A stretch of DNA of 64,000 bases, from the NCBI GenBank assembly GCA_964035545.1, contig OZ037767.1, positions 17,884,281 through 17,948,280 on the forward strand. The letters are read 5' to 3'. A program made the translations under genes and the position numbers. Positions 1-9,092 of the stretch are shown here, piece by piece. The notes beneath the pieces are model-generated. The model did not search any database. It saw only the letters and a list, made by a program, of their open reading frames with translations, and was not told the DNA's origin. How positions within the stretch are numbered: the stretch's first letter is position 1; the number at the start of each line of letters is the position of its first letter. Source of the stretch: Bugula neritina (taxonomy: Eukaryota > Bryozoa > Gymnolaemata > Cheilostomatida > Bugulidae).

Positions 1-662
1 TGGGGTTGGGGTTTGGGGTTTGGGGTTTGGGGTTTGGGGTTTGGGGTTTGGGGTTTGGGGTTTGGGGTTTGGGGTTTGGGGTTTGGGGTTTGGGGTTTGG
101 GGTTTGGGGTTTGGGGTTTGGGGTTTGGGGTTTGGGGTTGGGGTTTGGGGTTTGGGGTTTGGGGTTTGGGGTTTGGGGTTTGGGGTTTGGGGTTTGGGGT
201 TTGGGGTTTGGGGTTGGGGTTTGGGGTTTGGGGTTTGGGGTTTGGGGTTTGGGGTTTGGGGTTTGGGGTTTGGGGTTTGGGGTTTGGGGTTTGGGGTTTG
301 GGGTTGGGGTTGGGGGTTTGGGGTTTGGGGTTTGGGGTTTGGGGTTTGGGGTTTGGGGTTGGGGTTGGGGTTTGGGGTTTGGGGTTTGGGGTTTGGGGTT
401 GGGGGTTGGGGTTTGGGGTTTGGGGTTGGGGTTTGGGGTTGGGGTTGGGGTTTGGGGTTGGGGTTTGGGGTTGGGGTTGGGGTTTGGGGTTTGGGGTTTG
501 GGGTTGGGGTTTGGGGTTTGGGGTTTGGGGTTTGGGGTTTGGGGTTTGGGGTTTGGGGTTTGGGGTTGGGGGGGTTGGGGTTTGGGGTTTGGGGTTTGGG
601 GTTTGGGGTTTGGGGTGGTGGGGTTTGGGGTTGGGGTTTGGGGTTTGGGGGTGGGGTGGGGT
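1..662 (+). repeat. G-rich simple repeat, mixed TTTGGGG and TTGGGG units
   Basis: The + strand is an almost uninterrupted run of TTTGGGG units with occasional TTGGGG and a few longer G runs. Units are 6 or 7 bp. Every unit carries a G4 run, so the + strand is an ideal G-quadruplex former. All three + frames stay open only because T and G alone cannot make a stop without A; the Gly/Trp/Phe/Val/Leu translation is meaningless. Irregular units increase toward the right, where the repeat merges into the poly-G tract. Confidence 0.95.
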
Positions 663-1693
<1,031 letters not shown>

Positions 1694-1778
1694 GGTTGGG
1701 GGTTTGGGGGTGGGGTTTGGGGTTTGGGGGTTTGGGGTTTGGGGTTTGGGGTTTGGGGTTTGGGGTTTGGGGTTTGGG
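1694..1778 (+). repeat. G-rich simple repeat resumes (TTTGGGG)
   Basis: After the poly-G tract the regular TTTGGGG units return and run directly into the N gap. Regular repeat on both sides of the poly-G suggests that the poly-G stands in for, or derives from, the same repeat. Confidence 0.9.
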
Positions 1779-1978
1779 NNNNNNNNNNNNNNNNNNNNNN
1801 NNNNNNNNNNNNNNNNNNNNNNNNNNNNNNNNNNNNNNNNNNNNNNNNNNNNNNNNNNNNNNNNNNNNNNNNNNNNNNNNNNNNNNNNNNNNNNNNNNNN
1901 NNNNNNNNNNNNNNNNNNNNNNNNNNNNNNNNNNNNNNNNNNNNNNNNNNNNNNNNNNNNNNNNNNNNNNNNNNNNNN
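1779..1978. other. Assembly gap, 200 N
   Basis: There are exactly 200 N. A fixed round number is a scaffolding placeholder, so the true distance, and even the adjacency, of the G-rich repeat and satellite 1 is not established by sequence. Confidence 0.98.
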
Positions 1979-3157
1979 CACTTTTAGCACATTTAGGCAC
2001 ATTTAGGCACTGTTTAGCACATTTAGGCACTTTTAGGCACTTTCCCGGACGTTTGGGCACTTTGAGCACATTTAGTCACATTTAGGCACTTTTTAGCACA
2101 TTTAGGCACTTTTTAGCACATTTAGGCACTTTTTAGCACATTTGGGCACTTGTAGCGCATTTAGGCACTTTTAGGCACCTTTTAGCACATTTGGGCACTT
2201 TTCAGCACATTTAGGCACATTTAGGCACTGTTTAGCACATTTAGGCACTTTTAGGCACTTTCCAGCACATTTGGGCACTTTTAGCACATTTAGGCACTTT
2301 TAGCACATTTAGGCACTGTTTAGCACATATAGGCACATTTAGGCACTTTTTAGCACATTTGGGCACTTTTCAGCACATTTAGGCACATTTAGGCACTTTT
2401 TAGCACATTTGGGCACTTTTCAGCACATTTAGGCGCTTTTAGCACATTTAGGCACTTTTTAGCACATTTAGGCGCTTTTTGGCACATTTAGGCACTTTCA
2501 GCACATTTAGGCACATTTAGGCACATTTAGGCACTTTTTAGCACATTTGGGCACTTTTCAGCACATTTAGGCACTTTTAGCACATTTAGGCACTTTCAGC
2601 ACATTTAGGCACATTTAGGCACCTTTTAGGACATTTGGGCACTTTTCAGCACATTTAGGCGCTTTTAGCACATTTAGGCATAGTTAGGCACTGTTTAACA
2701 CATTTAGGCACTTTCCAGCACATTTAGACACTTTTTAGCGCATTTGGGCACTTTTTAGCACATTTAAGCACTTTTTAGAGCATTTAGTCACTTTTCAGCA
2801 CTTTTAGGCACTTTTAGGCACTGTTTAGCAAATTTAGGCACTTTCTAGCACATTTGGGCACTTTTTAGCTTTTTTAGGCACTTTCTAGCAGATTTAGGCA
2901 CTTTCAGCACATTTAGGCAAATTTAGGCACTTTTTAGAACATTTGCGCACTTTTCAGCACATTTAGGCACTTTTAGCACATTTAGGCACATTTAGGCACT
3001 GTTTAGCACATTTAGGCACTTTTAGGCATTTTCCAGCTCATTTGGGCACTTTTAGCCCATTTAAGCGCTTTTAGCACATTTAGGCACTTTTTAGCACATT
3101 TGGGCACTTTTTAGCACATTTAGGCACATTTAGGCACTTTTTTGCACATTTGTGCAC
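1979..3157 (-). repeat. Satellite 1, left arm (inverted relative to the right arm)
   Basis: This is a tandem array of two alternating half-units of about 10 bp. On the + strand they read roughly ATTTAGGCAC and TTTTTAGCAC, giving a dimer of about 19-21 bp. Units vary by single-base changes and by 1-2 bp in T-run length. The reverse complement (GTGCCTAAAT, GTGCTAAAAA) is the + strand sequence of the array at 5729-8008, so the two arrays are the same family in opposite orientation. The array is cut by the gap on its left and ends on its right at the terminal motif of element E1. No gene is seen. Confidence 0.93.
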
Positions 3158-3252
3158 TCACAGTTGGTTTAAGGTCATACTTTTCATTTTCTGGCTCTTT
3201 GCCAGGTGCTTTATGTTCTATATGAACAATGTTCCACTGATAGCTCGAACAG
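3158..3252 (+). repeat. E1 left terminal inverted repeat
   Basis: It begins TCACAGTTGG and continues through TTTAAGGTCAT, GCTTTATGTT and GATAGCTCGAACA. Each of these blocks is found, reverse-complemented and in mirrored order, at 5643-5728. Spacing between blocks differs by a few bases and the stretches between them are diverged, so this is an old or degenerate repeat. Confidence 0.75.
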
Positions 3253-5642
3253 GTTGAATGTCACAGGAACAAAAAAAATATAAAAAGATAAATAAACTTA
3301 TGTTCTCCAATATACTTTTTTATTTTTTTCAAAAGCCAATTCATGTTTAAGTTATAGCTTGTTGAAAAACATAGTCCCCCTTCCACATTCTTTTCAATTT
3401 ATACGCTCCTGACTTGTTATTGTGTCTCAATATGCCTTGTATTTGAGTGCTTGTTAGTCTCGCTTCACTAACTTTGCCTATACTTCACAAGTGTCAGTGC
3501 TGCTGGCTCAAAAGCTAAATGTTATAAACTGTCAGCTAAAACCCAATCTTGTATTCCTAGGTTGGTTGGCCTAAATAAAACAATAGTCAAATCATGATTT
3601 CATGTTTTAAAAATTTACTCTATTCTAACCTGCTGCCTAGCTAGTTCTATTTTTGATGTATAATTACAAAGTTTGTGATACATTTTTTTGGCAACCATGT
3701 AATTTATAAAATGCAGTAATGGTACTTATAATATTATATTATTATCATTATAATACATTATATAGTATTATGTGTGTTTTTATTATCCTGCATAATATCT
3801 AATTTATTATTGTTGTTGTGCAAACAAGTGCAATTAACCTAGTTTTCAAAATGTACCTCTATATTATCAGAATATCAGTTTAGATATTTTCATGCTTTGT
3901 TAGGTAAACCTAAAAAAAGAGGCTGTATTCCCAAAGTAAAGGGTGTTGAACTATGAACTATATTAGATTAGCCACTCTGCTACCAAGTGCATCAGTATAA
4001 TATTATATGAATAGCTCTGATGCTTTGTCTCCGGTGGCTGGCTGCGATATGATAACTTGGCCAACTTCCAAGAGTTTAAAATTGGCGCAATTATTCAAGA
4101 GGTTACATACTGCACAGAGCTAGCAGTGATAGTAACCTTGCTATTGGCAGTACTTATTACAACTGCCAGCATATAAGCTGCATTGTAGAATGCCGTTGGG
4201 GTAGGCTAGTAAAACCAAATTCTGCTCTCTAATATACCTTAGACACAATGCAGCAACATAATTGTTCATTTCAAATTACATTGCCACCCTTACATGAGCT
4301 GTGGGCTTCATAAAGATTCATATGATTAGAGATTTATGCTATAGGCCCTATCTGTGCTAGTGTATGATGAAAATAACACACCATTGTCAAAGTTAACTTC
4401 AAGTATGTTGTTTTCCAGAAACTCAGTAATGTCCATTTATCTCTCGCATACAAATACTTATGTAATAGCATACAGTTTAAGTTTTATTCTAGAGCACATC
4501 TGCAAACTCTACAATAAGAGCTTGCTTTACCAGTCTATTTCAGACCTGTTTTTGTAGCTAGTAATACGCAAGCTACTTATTTTTAAACTTTTGGGTTATT
4601 TGTTCAAAACCATTAGCTTTGCTAGTAACCCGAGACTATTGCAACAGTTGACTGCTATCAACATGAATTGACAGCCTAATAATTATAACCCTTTTGCGCG
4701 CGAAATATTTATGTAATGATAGTTACTCATATAGTGCGCGTCTTATTAACGATGACTGCGTGGTCTAGAGGTTAGAGGCGTCAGCGAGGAGTTAGTTGGT
4801 TATGGTTCAACCCTGTTTTGTCGCAATTTTTTTTGTCAACTTATGCAAATCCTACGCATGTATAATAAATATGGCTATAATTGTAAAGTTTTTTTTAACT
4901 TTTGTTCAACAGTAAGACAACATACATGCATAATAATTAGATACTGAACACTGGACTAAACCTTAAATTGATCTTATAGAATACAATGTACTTAAAATAA
5001 TCATATGTGAATTAGAGAAACTGAAAGTACACCTGCTGCTCTATAGACAGACATTTACTGACAAGACTGCAAAGTGAAGTGATTTAGCTGAAATTAACTC
5101 TGCCAAACAAACAAAGAATTATGTTGTGCTGAGGCATTTTCAATATATTATTGTAACATAGTGAGATGATTCAGCTAAGTGCTAATGTAAAACAGGGAAC
5201 ATTATATTGGCAGAAATCCAATAGACTGCCAATTTGTGCGAGAGGGTACTATATGTTATTGTGATAGCGCAGAGCGGCAAACGTACTAGGAATGTTATAG
5301 TCACAGGAGCGTAGCTAGAACCACCATATGAAGAATTTAGAAAATTGCAGTGAAACTTGCAAAATGGTGTATGTTTTTACCAAATTGTGAAGAGCATGAA
5401 CAGAATTTCAAAAAACAAAGAAAGTATATTAGAGAAAACATATCAAGGAATGTCAAGTTTAACTTTTATACTTTATAAAATGAATCCCCTGTGCTACAGC
5501 AGTGGAACATGGAGGGTGTAAAATTTTACTTATTATGCAACAACTTTCTCAGAAAAAATTTTATTGAAAAATTAAAAAAGTATATGAAAGAGGAATGCAA
5601 GAGCTATCTTTTCATGTAAAAGTTGTTAATGTGAGACAAAAA
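3253..5642. other. E1 interior: AT-rich, no gene recognised
   Basis: The interior has frequent stops in all frames, runs of A and T, and no splice-linked or conserved coding pattern I can recognise. The longest ATG frame is 67 codons (4354-4557, + strand); it has no recognisable motif and I do not call it a gene. The only distinct internal signal is the tRNA-like module near 4749-4834. Confidence 0.7.
4749..4834 (+). ncRNA. tRNA-like Pol III module (tRNA pseudogene or SINE head)
   Basis: TGGTCTAGAGG at 4761-4771 matches the Pol III A-box pattern. GGTTCAACCCT at 4804-4814 matches the B box with two departures. A run of eight or more T follows at about 4827-4834, as expected for a Pol III terminator. 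CGATGA (4750-4755) can pair with TTGTCG (4818-4823), allowing G-T pairs, like an acceptor stem. The D and anticodon arms do not fold cleanly in my hands, so a functional tRNA is unlikely. A decayed tRNA or the promoter part of a SINE fits better. A chance match cannot be excluded. Confidence 0.35.
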
Positions 5643-5728
5643 CTGTTCGAGCTATCCCCTGGAAACCGTTTATATATAACATAAAGCAGTGCCTGAATCT
5701 GGAAAGTAATGACCTTAAACCAACTGTG
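5643..5728 (-). repeat. E1 right terminal inverted repeat
   Basis: Read on the minus strand from 5728 it gives CACAGTTGG, TTTAAGGTCAT, GCTTTATGTT and GATAGCTCGAACA, the same blocks in the same order as the left end. It is about 9 bp shorter than the left copy because of small indels. Homology continues outward for at least about 50 bp into the flanking satellite 1 units, which are also inverted. Confidence 0.75.
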
Positions 5729-8008
5729 TGCCTAAATGTGCTAAAAAGTGCTTGAATGTGCCTAAATGTGCCAAAAGTGCTTAAATGTGCCAAAAGTGTT
5801 TAAATGTGCCTAAAAGTGCCTAAATATGCCTAAATGTGCTAAAAGTGCCTAAATGTGCTAAAAAGTGTCTAAATGTGCCTAAATGTGCTAAAAGTACCTA
5901 ATTGTCCTGAAAAGTGCTTGAACGGGCCTAAATGTGCTAAAAGTGCCTAAATGTGTTAAAAAGTGCCTATATGTGCTTAAATGTGCCAAAAGTGCCTAAA
6001 AGTGCCTAAAAGTGCCTAAATATGCCTAAATGTGCTGAAAGTGCCTAAATGTGCTAAAAAGTGCCAAAATGTGCTGAAAAGTGCTTAAATGTGCTAAAAA
6101 GTGCTAAAAATTGCCTAAATGTGCTAATAGTGCTTAAATGTGCCTAAATGGGCTTAAAGTGCCTAGATGTGCTAAAAAGTGCGTAAAAGTGCCTAAATGT
6201 GCCTAAATGTGCTAAAAGTGCATAAATGTGCTAAAAAACGGCTAAATGTGCCTAAATGTGCTTAAAGTGCCTAAATGTGCTAAAAAGTGCCTAAATGTGC
6301 TAAAAAGTGCCTAAACGTGCCTAAAGGTTCTAAAAGTGCCTAAATGCGCTAACAGTGCCTAAATGTGCTTAAAGTGCCTAAATGTGCTAAAAAGTGCCTA
6401 AAAGTGCCTAAATGTGCTAAAAGTGCCTTATAGTGCCTAAATGTGCCTAAATGTGCCAAAAGTGCCTAAATGCGCTAAAAAGTGCTTAAAAGTGCATAAA
6501 AGTTCCTAAATATGCCTAAATGTGCTAAAAGTGCCTAAATGTGCTAAAAAATGGTTAAATGTGCCTAAATGTGCTAAAAGTGCCTAAATGTGCTAAAAAG
6601 TGCCAAAATGGGCTAAAAAGTGCTTAAATGTGCTAAAAAGTGCTTAAATAAGCCTAAATGTGCTAAAAGTGCCTAAATGTGCCTAAATGCGCTAAAAGTG
6701 CCTAAATGTGCTAAAAAGGTCCTAAAAGTGCCTAAATGTGCTAAAAAGTGCTTGCATGTGCCTAAATGTGCTAAAAGGTCCTAAATGTGCCTAAATGCGC
6801 TAAAAGTGCCTAAATGTGCTAAAAAGTGCCTAAATGTGCTAAAAAGTGCCTATATGTGCTAAAAGGGCCTAAATGTGCTAAAAAGTGCCTAAAAGTGCCT
6901 AAATGTGCCTAAATGTTCTAAAAGTGCCTAAATGTGCTAAAAGTGTTTAAATGTGCTAAAAAGTGCCTAAATGTGCTAAAAAGTGCCTAAATAAGCTTAA
7001 ATGTGCTAAAAGTGCCTAAATATGCCTAAATGCGCTAAAAGTGCCTAAATGTACTAAAAAGGTCCTAAAAGTGCCTAAATGTGCTAAAAAGTGCTTGAAT
7101 GAGCCTAAATGTGCAAAAAGTGCCTAAATGCGCCTAAATGCGCTAAAAGTGCCTAAATGTGCTAAAAAGGTCCTAAAAGTGCCTAAATGTGCTAAAAAGT
7201 GCTTGAATGTGCCTAAATGCGCCAAGAGTACTTAAATGTGCCAAAAGTGTTTAAATGTGCCTAAAAGTGCCTAAATATGCCTAAATGTGCTAAAAGTGCC
7301 TAAATGTGCTAAAAAATGTCTAAATGTGCCTAAATGTGCTAAAAGTACCTAATTGTCCTGAAAAGTGCTTGAACAGGCCTAAATGTGCTAAAAGTGCCTA
7401 AATGTGCTGAAAGTGCCTAAATGTGCTAAGAAGTGCCTAAATGTGCCTACAAGTTCTAAAAGTGCCTAAGTGTGCTAAAACGTGCCTAAAAGTGCCTTAA
7501 TGTGCCTAAATGTACCTAAATATGCCAAAAGTGCTTAAATTTGCTAAAAAGTGCCTAAATGTGCCTAAATGTGCTAATAGTGCCTAAATGTGCTAAAAAG
7601 TGCCTAAATGTGCTAAAAGTGCTTAAATGTGCTAAAAGTGCTTAAATGTGCCTAAGTGTTCTAAAAGTGCCTAAATGTGCTAAAAAGTGCCTAAATGTGC
7701 CTAAATGTGCCTAAATGTGCCAAAAGTGCCTAAATGTGCTAAAAAGTGCCTAAATGTGCTTAAATGTGCTAATAGTGCCTAAATGTGCTAAAAAGTGCTT
7801 AAATGTGCTAAAAAGTGCCTAAATAAGCCTAAATGTAATAAAAGTGCCTAAATGTGCCTAAATGCGCTAAAAGTGCCTAAATGTGCTAAAAAAGTCCTAA
7901 AAGTGCCTAAATGTGCTAATAGTGCTTAAATGTGCCTAAATGTGCTAAAAGGGCCTAAATGTGCTAAAAGTGCTTAAATGTGCTGAAAAGTGCCTAAATG
8001 TGCTAAAA
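5729..8008 (+). repeat. Satellite 1, right arm
   Basis: This is about 2.3 kb of tandem GTGCCTAAAT and GTGCTAAAAA half-units (about 10 bp each, dimers of 19-21 bp). There is moderate divergence, including variants such as GTGCTTAAAT, ATGCGCTAAAA and GTCCTAAAAG. Longer phrases recur: the GTCCTAAAAG phrase near 6719, 7059 and 7169 always precedes GTGCCTAAAT, which indicates some higher-order structure. The array ends abruptly at about 8008, where satellite 2 begins in mid-unit. No gene is seen; + strand frames are closed by TAA in nearly every unit. Confidence 0.93.
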
Positions 8009-8270
8009 CCACTGTAACATACTGAAATACACTGCAACATACTGCAACATACTGAAATACACTGTAACAAACTGAAATACACGGCAACACATTGGAATAT
8101 ACTGCAACATACCCTAATATATTGTAATATACTGAAATATACTGCAACATACCGCAACATACTGAAATACACTGTAACAAACTGAAATACACTGCAACAC
8201 ATTGGAATATACTGCAACATACCCTAATATATTGTAACATACTGAAATACACTGCAACATACTGCAACAT
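8009..8270 (+). repeat. Satellite 2, fragment left of the LINE
   Basis: It consists of ten-base units of the ACTGAAATAC and ACTGCAACAT type. Eleven units form a 110-bp phrase (8051-8160, then 8161-8270 with a few changes). The 40 bases at 8011-8050 recur at 8231-8270 with one difference, so a 220-bp period is also visible. The + strand orientation and the phrase order match the fragment at 12191-12400 and the start of the main array at 18343, so all three are parts of one array. Confidence 0.93.
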
Positions 8271-8319
8271 AACTAGCTGGATAGGGACAGTGATATCTAT
8301 AAAATCGTTATCTTGAATC
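8271..8319 (+). promoter_or_regulatory. LINE 5' leader, 49 bp
   Basis: This is unique sequence between the last satellite unit and the ORF1 ATG. Autonomous LINEs carry an internal promoter at their 5' end. Here only 49 bp is available, so either promoter activity extends into ORF1 or the element lost part of its 5' end on insertion. No specific promoter motif can be named. Confidence 0.4.
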
Positions 8320-9030
8320 ATGGTTCGTAGAGCTAAATCAGCCACTAGTTCAACTAGTGAATCTACACCCGATTCATCTATCCATGGAAAGTTAGATCAG
8401 ATCTTAGCAAGACTAAATGACTTTGATAGTAGGTTGAAGAAAGTAGAAATTGAACAGGCTGAAGTAATTAAAACCTGCAAATTTTTGAGCAAAGAATTTG
8501 ATGATATCAAGTTACTAAGAAATGAAATGAAGTGTTTCCTAAAAGATTTTCCAGATGTGAAAGACCGTGTGGATCAACTAGAATTCCAAGATCGTAAAAA
8601 ACAGTTGACATTAAATGGAATACCACAAAAATCTGGAGAGAACTTATTACATGCCATGAAAGTTATGAGTGAAAAACTAAAATGCGAACTTCAACCCTAC
8701 CATGACATAGACTCAATTTTTAGAGTCAAGACATCTGACAAAGTTATAATTAAATTTATTCACGCTCATAAACGTGACAAGTTCTTTGGATCATTTAGAA
8801 AAAACCCTCTAAATGCAACAGACTTAGGTTTTAAAGACAACTCTAAGCTCTACATAAATGAAGTGCTGAGCAAACCTCAAGCTGCTCTTTTTCATGAGAC
8901 TCGCATGTTCAAAAAAGAACATAAATACCGTTTTGCATGGACATCAAACCAAAGAATCTTCCTAAGGAAAGACAGTGATAGTAATGCAATACAGATCAAT
9001 TCGACAGATGATTTAGATGACCTCGCTTAA
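8320..9030 (+). CDS. LINE ORF1 protein, FP25K-like nucleic-acid-binding type
   Basis: The product has 236 residues. A basic, Ser/Thr-rich N-terminus (1-20) is followed by a predicted coiled coil (about 22-90, heptad-like Leu/Ile/Val spacing with many charged residues). Next is an RRM-like region around 92-165 opening with LTLNGIP, then a C-terminal domain (about 175-236) with YINEVLS, the aromatic pattern KYRFAW and RIFLRKD. That arrangement resembles the FP25K-type ORF1 proteins carried by many animal non-LTR elements. The expected role is to coat element RNA and form trimers or higher multimers in the ribonucleoprotein particle; this is family knowledge, not shown here. No CCHC zinc knuckle is present. 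The ATG at 8320 is the first in frame after the satellite junction. ORF2 follows 62 bp downstream in another frame. Confidence 0.85.
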   Translation: MVRRAKSATSSTSESTPDSSIHGKLDQILARLNDFDSRLKKVEIEQAEVIKTCKFLSKEFDDIKLLRNEMKCFLKDFPDVKDRVDQLEFQDRKKQLTLNGIPQKSGENLLHAMKVMSEKLKCELQPYHDIDSIFRVKTSDKVIIKFIHAHKRDKFFGSFRKNPLNATDLGFKDNSKLYINEVLSKPQAALFHETRMFKKEHKYRFAWTSNQRIFLRKDSDSNAIQINSTDDLDDLA

Positions 9031-9092
9031 ACACATGATTACTCCATATCCTCTGATTTTTAATTTCTGTAACTATATTTTTTTTCAAATTC
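9031..9092 (+). other. LINE inter-ORF spacer, 62 bp
   Basis: This short AT-rich spacer with a T run lies between the ORF1 stop and the ORF2 ATG. Because the ORFs are in different frames and do not overlap, ORF2 would need reinitiation or internal entry on the shared RNA. No specific signal is visible. Confidence 0.6.

Larger units (their letters stand above)
3158..5728. mobile_element. Element E1: non-coding insert with terminal inverted repeats
   Basis: This is a segment of about 2.57 kb whose two ends are imperfect inverted copies of each other over about 90 bp and start with the same motif (CACAGTTGG, then TTTAAGGTCAT). The interior is AT-rich and has no reading frame longer than 67 codons. 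The structure fits a non-autonomous, cut-and-paste style element, or the core of a fold-back element whose outer arms are satellite 1. The end motif recurs at both ends of element E2 (12401-18342), so the two probably belong to one terminal-motif family. I cannot place it in a named superfamily: no transposase is present and no target duplication can be read in the satellite flanks. A palindromic rearrangement that captured unique DNA is the alternative. Confidence 0.6.

Noticed and set aside
4354-4557. 67-codon frame in E1
   Set aside because: Short, no motif, no neighbouring signals, and expected by chance in AT-rich sequence of this length.
7945-8345. Minus-strand frames crossing the junction of satellite 1, satellite 2 and the LINE leader
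   Set aside because: They consist of satellite translation joined to antisense LINE sequence; no independent coding signal.
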